From NCBI GenBank assembly GCA_937895465.1, contig CALAYY010000242.1, positions 1 to 21,711 of the forward strand: a stretch of DNA of 21,711 bases. Reading direction: 5' to 3'. Made by a program: the position numbers and the translations under genes. The notes beneath the pieces were generated by a model. That model did no database searches. It worked only from the letters and a program-made list of their open reading frames with translations, and was not told the origin of the DNA. This DNA comes from an uncultured Clostridia bacterium. Its GTDB lineage: Bacteria; Bacillota; Clostridia; Christensenellales; DUVY01. Below, piece after piece: positions 1 to 7,140 of this stretch; positions within the stretch are counted from its first letter, which is position 1; every line of letters starts with the position of its first letter.

Positions 1-68
1 AAAGCCCATATTATTGCGTGTTCTCTGCCGCCGCCGCCTATTACCAAAACATTATATTTTTTATCCAT
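1..68 (-). CDS. purD: Phosphoribosylamine-glycine ligase (GAR synthetase), N-terminal fragment
   Basis: Only the first 22 codons are inside the window; the gene continues beyond position 1. The residues read MDKKYNVLVIGGGGREHAI and onward, which is the glycine-rich N-terminal signature of GAR synthetase, the ATP-grasp enzyme joining glycine to phosphoribosylamine in purine synthesis. The ATG at 66-68 follows an AAGGA ribosome site and lies 18 nt after the purH stop, so it is the last visible gene of the purE-C-M-N-H-D row. Identity rests on this short stretch plus the operon position after purH, which is the common order in Bacillota. Confidence 0.85.
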   Translation of the reverse strand, partial: MDKKYNVLVIGGGGREHAIIWA

Positions 69-86
69 TATTTTTCCTTATGTTTT

Positions 87-1634
87 TTAATGCTTGAAAT
101 GACGCATTTTGGTAAACACCATTGCAATACCGTAACGGTCGCAAGCATCAATACTTTCTTGGTCCCTATTTGAACCGCCAGGCTGGATTATTGCTGTAAT
201 TCCTGCCTTATGAGCTTCTTCTACACTGTCTGAAAAAGGGAAAAAAGCATCGCTTGCCAAAACTGCACTTTTGGTCTTTTCATATCCGCCGCTATGTTCT
301 ATCGCCTGTTGAACCGCCCAGATTCTGTTAACTTGACCAATACCGCTTCCCATAGTTGTTTTGTTAGAAGTTATAGCTATTGCATTGGACTTGCAATGTT
401 TGACGATTTTCCATGCAAATTTCAATTCTTCTAACTGCTCTTTTGTGGGTTGTGCTTTAGTGACAACTTCTAGATCGTCATCATTCAAAAGCTCTATATC
501 ATTATCCTGAACAAGCAATCCGCCCAAAACTTTTTTCATATCTCTTACTTTGGGTAAAGGCTTGGCTATATCAGACAATTCTAATAACCTAAGATTTTTC
601 TTTTTGGTCAATATATCTAAAGCACTTTGCGAAAATGACGGTGCAATTACAATTTCAAGAAAGATTTTACTTATCTGCTCTGCTGTGTCTTGGTCTATTT
701 CTCGATTAGCGGCTATTATCCCCCCAAAGATTGAAACAGGGTCAGACTCGTAAGCCGCTTTAAAAGCCTCAGACAATGTAGGTCTTACGGCAGCACCGCA
801 TGGATTGGTATGCTTGACTGCTACTATTGCAGGCATATCATTTCCAAACTCTTTTAATAATGCTATAGTTCCGTCTGTGTCATTGATGTTATTATAAGAA
901 AGTTCTTTGCCGTGAAGCTGTTTTGATTGTGTCAAAGCACCCTTAACATCAATTATTTCTTTATAAAAAGCTGCATTTTGATGAGGATTTTCTCCATATC
1001 TTAAGTCCTGCACCTTTTCATAAGCCAAAGTCATTTGCTCAGGGTAATCAAGATTTAATTTTTTTGCCAAATATTCCGAAATCAAAGTGTCATAAACGGC
1101 TGTATGCCTATAAACCTTATACATAAGTTTTAATCTAAATTCTTGGTCGTCTGTTTGGCTTTTTAAGCGTTCTATTGTTTCCGTATAATCTTTTGGGTCA
1201 CATACAACCAGAACATCAGATGCGTTTTTGGCGGCACTTCTTAGCATAGTCGGTCCGCCAATATCTATATTTTCTACAGCTTCTTCAAAAACAACATTAG
1301 GTTTTGAAATAGTTTTTAAAAAAGGATAGAGGTTGACTGCAACTACATCAATAGTATTAATGTTTAGTTTCTCTAATTGGTCTATATGAGCCTTCTCATT
1401 TCGCTTGGCAAGAAGACCTGCATGTACATTAGGATGCAAAGTTTTTACTCTGCCGTCCAAACACTCCGGAAAGTCTGTAATTTCACTTATATTAATAACT
1501 TTTAATCCGTTATTTTTGAACTCTTTTTCTGTTCCGCCGGTAGAAATAATTTCATATCCCAAATTTACCAATTCTTTAGCAAATTCTACAACACCAGTCT
1601 TATCACTGACCGAAATTAACGCTCTTTTTTTCAT
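87..1634 (-). CDS. purH: Bifunctional AICAR transformylase / IMP cyclohydrolase
   Basis: Catalyses the last two steps to IMP: formyl transfer from 10-formyl-THF to AICAR, then ring closure. The 515-residue length is normal. The N-terminal MGS-like cyclohydrolase domain (about 1-195) carries DGRVKTLHP at 60-68. The C-terminal transformylase domain carries RYGENPHQNAA at 212-222 and the catalytic KHTNPCG at 274-280, then a PGGSNRD stretch near the end. The ATG at 1632-1634 is preceded by a good AAGGAGAG site. It sits 20 nt after purN and 18 nt before purD, so co-transcription is very likely. Nothing looks broken. Confidence 0.97.
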   Translation of the reverse strand: MKKRALISVSDKTGVVEFAKELVNLGYEIISTGGTEKEFKNNGLKVINISEITDFPECLDGRVKTLHPNVHAGLLAKRNEKAHIDQLEKLNINTIDVVAVNLYPFLKTISKPNVVFEEAVENIDIGGPTMLRSAAKNASDVLVVCDPKDYTETIERLKSQTDDQEFRLKLMYKVYRHTAVYDTLISEYLAKKLNLDYPEQMTLAYEKVQDLRYGENPHQNAAFYKEIIDVKGALTQSKQLHGKELSYNNINDTDGTIALLKEFGNDMPAIVAVKHTNPCGAAVRPTLSEAFKAAYESDPVSIFGGIIAANREIDQDTAEQISKIFLEIVIAPSFSQSALDILTKKKNLRLLELSDIAKPLPKVRDMKKVLGGLLVQDNDIELLNDDDLEVVTKAQPTKEQLEELKFAWKIVKHCKSNAIAITSNKTTMGSGIGQVNRIWAVQQAIEHSGGYEKTKSAVLASDAFFPFSDSVEEAHKAGITAIIQPGGSNRDQESIDACDRYGIAMVFTKMRHFKH

Positions 1635-1654
1635 AATCTATCTCTCCTTAAAAT

Positions 1655-2278
1655 CTACAAAATGACAACCTTATTATCTATTATCTTTATTTTATCTTCA
1701 CACAACAGCTTGACCGCATAAGGAAAAATCTTATGCTCGATTTCTGTTAAAACCCGTTGTTGCAAAGAATACTCATCGTCATTATCCAAAACTTTTAGGC
1801 TTTTTTGCAAGATAATTGCACCCGTATCTGTTCCTTCATCCACAAAATGCACTGTTGCACCCGAATATTGCTCATGTGCGGCAATAACTGCTTTATGAAC
1901 ATTAAGTCCGTACATACCTTTGCCGCCGTATTTAGGCAGCAATGCAGGATGAATATTGATTATTTTGTTGGGATATTTTGAAATAAGCTCTTTGGTCAAA
2001 ATGCCAAGATAACCAGCCAAAATAATATAATCAATGCCGTATTGATCTAAAACTACTAATATTTTTTGGTCCCTTTTTACAGGACTTTCAAAGTCTTTTA
2101 ATAAAAATTCTTTAACTGCTATGCCTCGAGACTTTGCACGCTTACTTGCTCCTATGTCTTTCGAAGAAGCAACCAACAAAACAACTTCTCCGTTAATATT
2201 GCCTTTGTCTATTTCATCCAAAATCGCCTGCATATTAGTGCCGCTGCCTGATGCAAATATACACAAGCGTTTTTTCAT
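1655..2278 (-). CDS. purN: Phosphoribosylglycinamide (GAR) formyltransferase
   Basis: Transfers formyl from 10-formyl-THF to GAR, the third step of purine synthesis. The 207-residue length is usual. Visible marks are the N-terminal FASGSGTNMQA (8-18), the catalytic NIHPALLP (Asn108, His110) and DTGAII with Asp151. The start ATG overlaps the purM stop by 4 nt (ATGA), and no convincing Shine-Dalgarno lies in front, so translation is probably coupled to purM. PurN is the folate-dependent enzyme; the formate-dependent alternative PurT is not seen here. Confidence 0.96.
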   Translation of the reverse strand: MKKRLCIFASGSGTNMQAILDEIDKGNINGEVVLLVASSKDIGASKRAKSRGIAVKEFLLKDFESPVKRDQKILVVLDQYGIDYIILAGYLGILTKELISKYPNKIINIHPALLPKYGGKGMYGLNVHKAVIAAHEQYSGATVHFVDEGTDTGAIILQKSLKVLDNDDEYSLQQRVLTEIEHKIFPYAVKLLCEDKIKIIDNKVVIL

Positions 2279-3294
2279 AGCTTAATTCCGCTGCCTTTGA
2301 CGGTATGACCGATGATATATGCCTTCTCGCCCAAATCATTACAAGCGTTTAAGACTGCTTGCGCGTTCTTTTTTGAAACGCATATTACCATGCCGATTCC
2401 CATGTTAAAGGTATTAAAAATCTGCTCTTTTTCCATTGAGCTTTTATCCCATAACAGCTTAAATATTGGCGGAATCTCAAAAGAATTGATATCAACTTCT
2501 GCACCAATATCATTAGGTAAAATTCTAGGGATATTCTCCAAAAACCCGCCGCCTGTTATATGTGCAATGCCCTTAATCTCATATTGCTTAATAAGCTGTA
2601 AAACAGTCTTTACATAAATGCGGGTAGGTGTTAAAAGCACTTCACCAAGTTCTGCATTGAGAATAGGATAAACCTTTTTTAACTCTTCCTTATCTTCTCC
2701 AAATATTTTTCTTACCAAAGAAAAGCCGTTGCTGTGAATGCCACTTGAAGCAAGCCCAATTAAAACATCGCCTTCAACTATATCTTTTCCGTTGATGACT
2801 TTGTTTTTGTTAACAATGCCTGTACAAAAACCCGCAATATCATATTCGCCTTGCTTATAGAAACCAGGCATTTCTGCGGTTTCGCCGCCTATTAATGCAC
2901 AGCCTGACTGTCTGCACCCCTCTGCAACGCCGCCAACAATCTCAGCAGCAACTTCAGGCTCTAGCTTGCCGCATGCAAGATAATCCAAAAATATAAGCGG
3001 TTTTGCACCTTGACACACAATATCGTTAGCACACATTGCTACACAGTCAATTCCGATAGTATCATGCTTATTAAGTAAAAATGCGTATTTTAGCTTAGTG
3101 CCGACACCGTCTGTTCCGCTTACCAAAACAGGGTCAGATAAGTCTTCAGAGGCTATTGAATACAATCCTCCAAAGCTTCCCAAGTCCCCCAAAACATTCT
3201 CATTATAAGTAGTTTTGGTGTGCTTTTTCATTAATTCGACTGCTTTGTATCCACGTGTTACATCAACGCCGGCGTCTTTATATGTAATAGCCAT
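2275..3294 (-). CDS. purM: Phosphoribosylformylglycinamidine cyclo-ligase (AIR synthetase)
   Basis: ATP-dependent closure of the imidazole ring (FGAM to AIR). The 339 residues match the family. The N-terminal half has the ATP-binding features GTDGVGTKL (60-68) and the conserved segment DCVAMCANDIV beginning at 83, followed by the PurM/PurL-type C-terminal domain. The ATG is preceded by AGGAG at the right distance. It follows purC after only 8 nt, where clostridial pur operons often carry purF, and overlaps purN by 4 nt downstream. Confidence 0.97.
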   Translation of the reverse strand: MAITYKDAGVDVTRGYKAVELMKKHTKTTYNENVLGDLGSFGGLYSIASEDLSDPVLVSGTDGVGTKLKYAFLLNKHDTIGIDCVAMCANDIVCQGAKPLIFLDYLACGKLEPEVAAEIVGGVAEGCRQSGCALIGGETAEMPGFYKQGEYDIAGFCTGIVNKNKVINGKDIVEGDVLIGLASSGIHSNGFSLVRKIFGEDKEELKKVYPILNAELGEVLLTPTRIYVKTVLQLIKQYEIKGIAHITGGGFLENIPRILPNDIGAEVDINSFEIPPIFKLLWDKSSMEKEQIFNTFNMGIGMVICVSKKNAQAVLNACNDLGEKAYIIGHTVKGSGIKL

Positions 3295-3302
3295 TTTATC
3301 TC

Positions 3303-4013
3303 CTAATAAGCCTTGCCCATAAGGCGGTGTAATATTTCCTGATAGGCTTCTTCTACTTTGCCAAGGTCTCGTCTAAATCTGTCTTTGTCTAGTTTCTCGC
3401 CTGTTTTAGAATCCCAAAAACGGCATGTATCAGGTGAAATCTCATCTGCCAAAATAATCTTATCCTTAAACCTACCAAACTCCAATTTGAAGTCAATAAG
3501 CTCTATATTCATAGTCTTGAGATAATCAGATAAAATATTATTAACTTTAAATGAGTAATCGGCTATCGTTTTTAGCTCAGATTCTGTTGCAAGTCCCATT
3601 GCTTTGATATGATAATCATTAATCATAGGGTCGCCTAATTCGTCATTTTTATAGCAATATTCCAAAACAGTTGATTTTAATTTTGTTCCTTCTTCTAATC
3701 CAAGCCTTTTTGACAATGAGCCTGCCGCTATATTTCTTACTATTACTTCAATAGGAACAATGCTAACCTTTTTGACAAGCGTTTCTCTGTCTGATAATTC
3801 TTGCTCATAATGGGTAGGAATACCGTGTGACTCCAAAAGTTTAAACAAATGATTGCTTACCTTGTTGTTTATCGCACCCTTACCCACAATCGTACCCTTT
3901 TTGATTCCGTTAAATGCTGTGGCATCGTCTTTATAATCTACCAGTACAATATCAGGATTATCTGTTGCAAAAACTTTTTTTGCCTTGCCCTCATAGATCA
4001 TCTCAAGTTTCAT
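3303..4013 (-). CDS. purC: Phosphoribosylaminoimidazole-succinocarboxamide (SAICAR) synthase
   Basis: Joins aspartate to CAIR with ATP to give SAICAR. The 236 residues are typical of the short bacterial form. Markers: MIYEGKAKKVF at 5-15, EVIVRNIAAGSL at 89-100, ELIDFKLEFG at 171-180 and DEISPDTCRFWD at 190-201. A strong AAAGGAG site precedes the ATG. Between purE and purC lies a small hairpin followed by six U residues, listed separately, which could lower expression of purC and everything downstream relative to purE. Confidence 0.97.
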   Translation of the reverse strand: MKLEMIYEGKAKKVFATDNPDIVLVDYKDDATAFNGIKKGTIVGKGAINNKVSNHLFKLLESHGIPTHYEQELSDRETLVKKVSIVPIEVIVRNIAAGSLSKRLGLEEGTKLKSTVLEYCYKNDELGDPMINDYHIKAMGLATESELKTIADYSFKVNNILSDYLKTMNIELIDFKLEFGRFKDKIILADEISPDTCRFWDSKTGEKLDKDRFRRDLGKVEEAYQEILHRLMGKAY

Positions 4014-4029
4014 ATATTCTCCTTTAAAT

Positions 4030-4055
4030 AAAAAACGACCCTTATTTTTAGGGTC
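4030..4055 (-). terminator. Possible weak terminator or attenuator hairpin between purE and purC
   Basis: On the minus strand, GACCCT (4050-4055) pairs with AGGGTC (4037-4042) across a 7-nt loop, then one G and six U (4030-4035). The hairpin overlaps the purE stop codon (4054-4056) and ends just upstream of the purC ribosome site. The 6-bp stem has four G-C pairs, so it is modest. A ribosome finishing purE would cover the 5' arm, so termination could depend on translation. It may instead act as an RNA processing or stability element. The structure is seen; the function is inferred. Confidence 0.45.
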
Positions 4056-4548
4056 AATTATTTAATTCTTTGTTTAACAAAATATCGTCATTAACGACTT
4101 TATCTCTCATTTCATCTTTATATGCCGATAACATTTTTTGAATTTCGGGATATTTTATACTCAAAATCTGAGCTGCCAAAATTGCGGCATTTTCAGCACC
4201 GTTTATTGCAACCGTAGCAACAGGTACGCCTGAAGGCATCTGAACAGTAGATAACAAGCTATCTAGACCAGAAAAAGCTGACGATAAAACGGGAATTGCG
4301 ATAACAGGCAATGTAGTATATGCTGCAACAACGCCCCCTAGATGCGCGGCTTTTCCAGCGGCGCATAAAATAACTTCAAACCCGTTTTCTCGGGCTGATA
4401 AAGAAAATTCTCTTGCTAATTCGGGTGTTCTGTGAGCAGAAATTACTCTGATTTCATAATCAATTTTGAAACGTTTGAGGGATTCAACAGCAGGTTGAAC
4501 AATAGAGAAATCTGATTTGCTTCCCATCAAAACAGCTACCTTGGGCAT
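4054..4548 (-). CDS. purE: 5-(carboxyamino)imidazole ribonucleotide mutase / AIR carboxylase catalytic subunit
   Basis: Acts at the AIR-to-CAIR step. The 164 residues fit PurE. Motifs: MGSKSD at 8-13, SAHRTPE at 37-43, AAGKAAHLGGVVAA at 63-76 and GLDSLLSTVQMPSG at 94-107. The ATG follows a GAGG site with 7-nt spacing. It is the first gene of the pur row, about 36 nt downstream of a near-consensus promoter. The ATP-dependent partner PurK is not adjacent, so whether this is the PurK-dependent class or the CO2-using class II cannot be decided from what is visible. Confidence 0.95.
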   Translation of the reverse strand: MPKVAVLMGSKSDFSIVQPAVESLKRFKIDYEIRVISAHRTPELAREFSLSARENGFEVILCAAGKAAHLGGVVAAYTTLPVIAIPVLSSAFSGLDSLLSTVQMPSGVPVATVAINGAENAAILAAQILSIKYPEIQKMLSAYKDEMRDKVVNDDILLNKELNN

Positions 4549-4590
4549 ATCCTAACCTCAATTCTAATAGTTTTTGATGTCATCAGCTAT

Positions 4591-4619
4591 ACTATACCAA
4601 AACACAAAAATATAGTCAA
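4591..4619 (-). promoter_or_regulatory. Promoter of the pur operon
   Basis: On the minus strand TTGACT (4614-4619) and TATAGT (4591-4596) are separated by exactly 17 nt, giving a predicted start near 4584 and a leader of about 36 nt. The -35 box is inside the 3' arm of the minE terminator stem. The leader is too short for a purine riboswitch, and no PurR-box pair was recognised. Confidence 0.75.
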
Positions 4620-4641
4620 ACCTCTGAAAGCCTGACTATAT
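4606..4641 (-). terminator. Intrinsic terminator after minE
   Basis: Nine perfect pairs (4633-4641 with 4610-4618) extend with G-U and Watson-Crick pairs to about 14 bp closing on a UCAG tetraloop. On the minus strand a U-rich tract (UUUUGUGUUUU) follows. It lies 14 nt after the minE stop and separates minDE from the pur operon, whose -35 box it contains. Confidence 0.8.
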
Positions 4642-4654
4642 AGTTTTTTATATT

Positions 4655-4897
4655 TTATAACAAAACAGAAAAATTCTTAAGCTTATCTGACACTGCATTG
4701 ACGGCAATATAACATACGCCATTTTGATCAAAGTCTATATCAACGGTAAGATTTTTTACATCCATATAGTTATTAAAAAGCAAAACCAAATCGCTTTTTA
4801 AAATTTCGCCAAGCTTAATACTTGAAGGATTGACCTTATCTACAGTCAAGACTCTTTTGAGCCTTTTAACAGCCATTTCTTTACTATGCTTACCCAA
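4655..4897 (-). CDS. minE: Cell division topological specificity factor MinE, short N-terminus
   Basis: MinE displaces MinD from the membrane and drives pole-to-pole oscillation. The 80 residues are slightly short. The part SKEMAVKRLKRVL (5-17), followed by about 35 residues ending DYM-like NNYMDV and an alternating VDIDF strand, matches the MinD-binding and dimerisation core. The start is uncertain. The only start codon after an in-frame stop is TTG at 4897, 13 nt beyond an AGAGG site; the next is ATG at 4876. The codons just before TTG read RGWYRFL, which looks like the missing membrane-targeting helix but has no start codon. It follows minD after 4 nt. Confidence 0.8.
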   Translation of the reverse strand: MGKHSKEMAVKRLKRVLTVDKVNPSSIKLGEILKSDLVLLFNNYMDVKNLTVDIDFDQNGVCYIAVNAVSDKLKNFSVLL

Positions 4898-4901
4898 AAA
4901 T

Positions 4902-5693
4902 CTATACCATCCTCTTTAGGTTTCGTCTGATTTTTCCTATTACGCCTCTAAATTTATTGGTGCAGTCATATATCTTTTTTGTTCCGTTATGTAGATTTTT
5001 TGCCAAAATATCAAAAGCCTCCATAGCTTCTGAGCCGTTTTTTAGCCTAACTCCCATAGAAGCGTATGCAGATATATCATCATTTTCAGGAATAACACCG
5101 ACAGGCGACACCCCAAGCAGTTCTACAATATTATCTACATCCAGCATTTCAAAATTCATAACAAGGTCGCCTCTTATTCTATTGATTACAAGCGACATAT
5201 TATTAATCATATAATTATTTAAAATTGCAATTACTTTATCGGCGTCTCTTATAGCTGAAATATGAGGAGTTGTAACTATTATGGCTTCATCAGATGCTGC
5301 AACTGCCCTATGAAACCCCACTTCAATACCTGCCGGACAATCTAACAAGATATAATCAAAGCTTTCTGAAAGCGAATTGACAATATGCTTTATATTGGCG
5401 CCTGTTATTTTGTGTGCGGCTTGACCGTGAGCAGCCAAAGTGCAAAGATTGTCATACATTGTGTCGGTAATAAGCGCCTGCTTTACCCTGCATCTGTTTT
5501 CAATTACATCTATAATGTCATAGACAACCTTATTTTCCACACCCATAGCTACATCAAGATTATTAAGCCCTATATCTGTATCAATCAATACCGTTCTTTG
5601 TCCCATCTTGGCAAGAGACATTCCAAGATTAGCACAAACCGCAGTTTTGCCGACACCGCCTTTACCTGAACATATAACAATTCTGCGAGCCAT
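4902..5693 (-). CDS. minD: Septum site-determining ATPase MinD
   Basis: ParA/MinD-type ATPase that binds the membrane as an ATP dimer and positions the division site. The deviant Walker A KGGVGKT is at 11-17, the LIDTDIGLNNLD strand at 36-47, and Walker B YILLDCPAG at 114-122. The C-terminal 17 residues, KFRGVIGKIRRNLKRMV, form the expected basic amphipathic membrane-targeting helix, which separates MinD from Soj/ParA and FlhG relatives. The ATG is preceded by GAGGTGA. The gene has its own promoter. No minC lies upstream, where it usually would be. Confidence 0.93.
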   Translation of the reverse strand: MARRIVICSGKGGVGKTAVCANLGMSLAKMGQRTVLIDTDIGLNNLDVAMGVENKVVYDIIDVIENRCRVKQALITDTMYDNLCTLAAHGQAAHKITGANIKHIVNSLSESFDYILLDCPAGIEVGFHRAVAASDEAIIVTTPHISAIRDADKVIAILNNYMINNMSLVINRIRGDLVMNFEMLDVDNIVELLGVSPVGVIPENDDISAYASMGVRLKNGSEAMEAFDILAKNLHNGTKKIYDCTNKFRGVIGKIRRNLKRMV

Positions 5694-5726
5694 AGGTCAC
5701 CTCAAAACATTTTCGGTTAGGTAATA

Positions 5727-5756
5727 ATTATATATTCTTAAGTTAAAGTATGTAAA
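5727..5756 (-). promoter_or_regulatory. Promoter of minDE
   Basis: On the minus strand TTTACA (5751-5756), 18 nt, then TATAAT (5727-5732). The predicted start is near 5720, about 27 nt before the minD ATG. It lies downstream of the pyr operon terminator, so minDE is likely an independent unit. Confidence 0.7.
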
Positions 5757-5830
5757 GGCGATATTTGTTGGATAATGTCTTTCGTTGAAAAATACTAAAA
5801 AACGCTTGAAATAGGTAAAAGAATATAAAA

Positions 5831-5865
5831 TCAAAATAGCCGTATGACCAAAAAATCATACGGCT
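5831..5865 (-). terminator. Intrinsic terminator closing the pyr operon
   Basis: A perfect 10-bp inverted repeat, AGCCGTATGA with TCATACGGCT (5838-5847 and 5856-5865), encloses an 8-nt loop. On the minus strand it is followed by AUUUUGAUUUUAU. It lies 22 nt after the stop of the last small membrane protein gene, which supports those two genes being the end of the pyr transcript. Confidence 0.9.
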
Positions 5866-5887
5866 TTAAAACTTTCAAATATAATCT

Positions 5888-6223
5888 CTATCTATAGATT
5901 CCGTTAACGCCTGTAAAAATTGCAGCAAACAATGCTAAAGCAAGTATAACAACCATAATAATCAAATTAACCATTGCTCGTTTAAATTCGGGCGAACGGC
6001 GGTTGTTTTTTAGCATTGTCCATATTGACATCAATACGCTCAAAAAAGCAACTGCTGCATAAACAGAAAAAGCTATTAATAATGTAACTTCAGATTTGAA
6101 AATAAGTCCAAAAATCAAAGCTATTGAACAGGCTATCATTACAAGTCCAACAAGTTGTCTTAAGCCAAAGGTTTTAAAATACTCAGCCCAAAAATTTCTT
6201 TTGCGTCTTCTTACTCTTTCCAT
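5888..6223 (-). CDS. Small membrane protein of unknown function (three predicted helices)
   Basis: I do not recognise this 111-residue protein. It begins with a strongly basic stretch (MERVRRRKRNFW), then shows three hydrophobic segments at about 22-43, 47-71 and 85-106, with a basic loop (KNNRRSPEFKRA) between the second and third. By the positive-inside rule both the N-terminus and that loop would be cytosolic. No cysteine or histidine pattern or enzymatic motif is visible. The ATG follows AAGGGAG. It is the last gene before the strong terminator and lies 23 nt after another small three-helix protein, so both are probably expressed with the pyr genes. A role in pyrimidine uptake or regulation would be speculation. 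Confidence 0.75.
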   Translation of the reverse strand: MERVRRRKRNFWAEYFKTFGLRQLVGLVMIACSIALIFGLIFKSEVTLLIAFSVYAAVAFLSVLMSIWTMLKNNRRSPEFKRAMVNLIIMVVILALALFAAIFTGVNGIYR

Positions 6224-6246
6224 TTATAATTGCTCCCTTATTATTG

Positions 6247-6537
6247 TTATGATCTATTAAACCAGCCAAGCAGATAAAACACTGCTATAACTATAACACT
6301 TATTGCATAGATAATAAACCAGATTGTTCTGTCCTTACCGCTTTGAGAAGACACCCATTCATAAGCATAAATAATTGCAAATAAAAGTGCAATCAAAGTT
6401 ATTATTCTGGTTATTAATTGGATTAAATCATTAAGTTGCGTAAACTGTCCCAAAAAATAATTAACCAAAATGAGAGCCGCTAACACCACTACGGCAATCA
6501 TAGATAAGCCTGTCCAAAATCTCTTATTGTTAGCCAT
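6247..6537 (-). CDS. Small membrane protein of unknown function (three predicted helices)
   Basis: Not recognised. The 96-residue protein has hydrophobic segments at about 7-29, 38-61 and 70-92, separated by short polar loops (GQFTQLNDL and SSQSGKDRT). It has almost no cytosolic or extracytosolic domain and no cysteine. The ATG has a GAGG site 9 nt upstream. It starts 17 nt after the pyrE stop and is followed after 23 nt by the second small membrane protein. The two differ in sequence but share length and three-helix layout, so they may form a heteromeric complex. That is an inference from position only. Confidence 0.75.
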   Translation of the reverse strand: MANNKRFWTGLSMIAVVVLAALILVNYFLGQFTQLNDLIQLITRIITLIALLFAIIYAYEWVSSQSGKDRTIWFIIYAISVIVIAVFYLLGWFNRS

Positions 6538-6554
6538 AAAAAACTACCTCGAAA

Positions 6555-7136
6555 TTATTTGTTTAGCTCTCTACTCCCCGGCTTTATAACAGGTATACCT
6601 TGTTTACATATAGGACACTCATCTGCCTCGTAAGAAGGTATATCCATACTGATAAGTGATTCAAACTTTACTCCAAAGTCAACCTTGCCTGCGCTTCGAT
6701 CAACTATTGAACCTACGCCCACAACATTGGCACCCAAATCTTTCATTAGCTCAATTACTTCTTTTACTGACCCGCCAGTAGTTACTACATCTTCTGTCAC
6801 CAAAACATTCATTCCCTTAGTTATGGAAAAACCACGCCTAAGCTCCATTTTGCCGTTAACCCTTTCGCAAAAAACATTTTGGCATTTTAGATGGCGGGAT
6901 ACTTCATAGCCCATAATAATGCCGCCGATTGCAGGGCTTGCTACCACATCAATATGTAATGAACGAAACTTTTTGCTAAGACTTGAGCAAAGCTTTTCTG
7001 AATGCACAGGATTGACAAATAATTTTGCGCATTGCATATATAGTTCACTATGTCTGCCGCTTGTTAAGGAAAAATGTCCTTTTAAAATTCCGCCTGAGTT
7101 TTCAAATATTTCAAGTACTTTTTCTTGTGATAACAT
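6555..7136 (-). CDS. pyrE: Orotate phosphoribosyltransferase
   Basis: Converts orotate and PRPP to OMP. The PRPP-binding loop VLVTEDVVTTGGSV lies at 111-124 and the flexible-loop segment with FCERVNGKMELRRGF at about 89-103. The C-terminus has CPICKQGIPVIKPGS, a tail seen in many OPRTs of this size class. I chose ATG 7136 (193 residues) over the TTG one codon upstream, because GAGG at 7144-7147 is then 7 nt away instead of 4. It starts 4 nt after pyrD and is followed by the two small membrane proteins. Confidence 0.95.
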   Translation of the reverse strand: MLSQEKVLEIFENSGGILKGHFSLTSGRHSELYMQCAKLFVNPVHSEKLCSSLSKKFRSLHIDVVASPAIGGIIMGYEVSRHLKCQNVFCERVNGKMELRRGFSITKGMNVLVTEDVVTTGGSVKEVIELMKDLGANVVGVGSIVDRSAGKVDFGVKFESLISMDIPSYEADECPICKQGIPVIKPGSRELNK

Positions 7137-7140
7137 CAAT

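Noticed and set aside
4549..4590. Purine riboswitch or PurR boxes ahead of purE
   Set aside because: The leader is about 36 nt, too short for a riboswitch, and no PurR-box motif pair was recognised.
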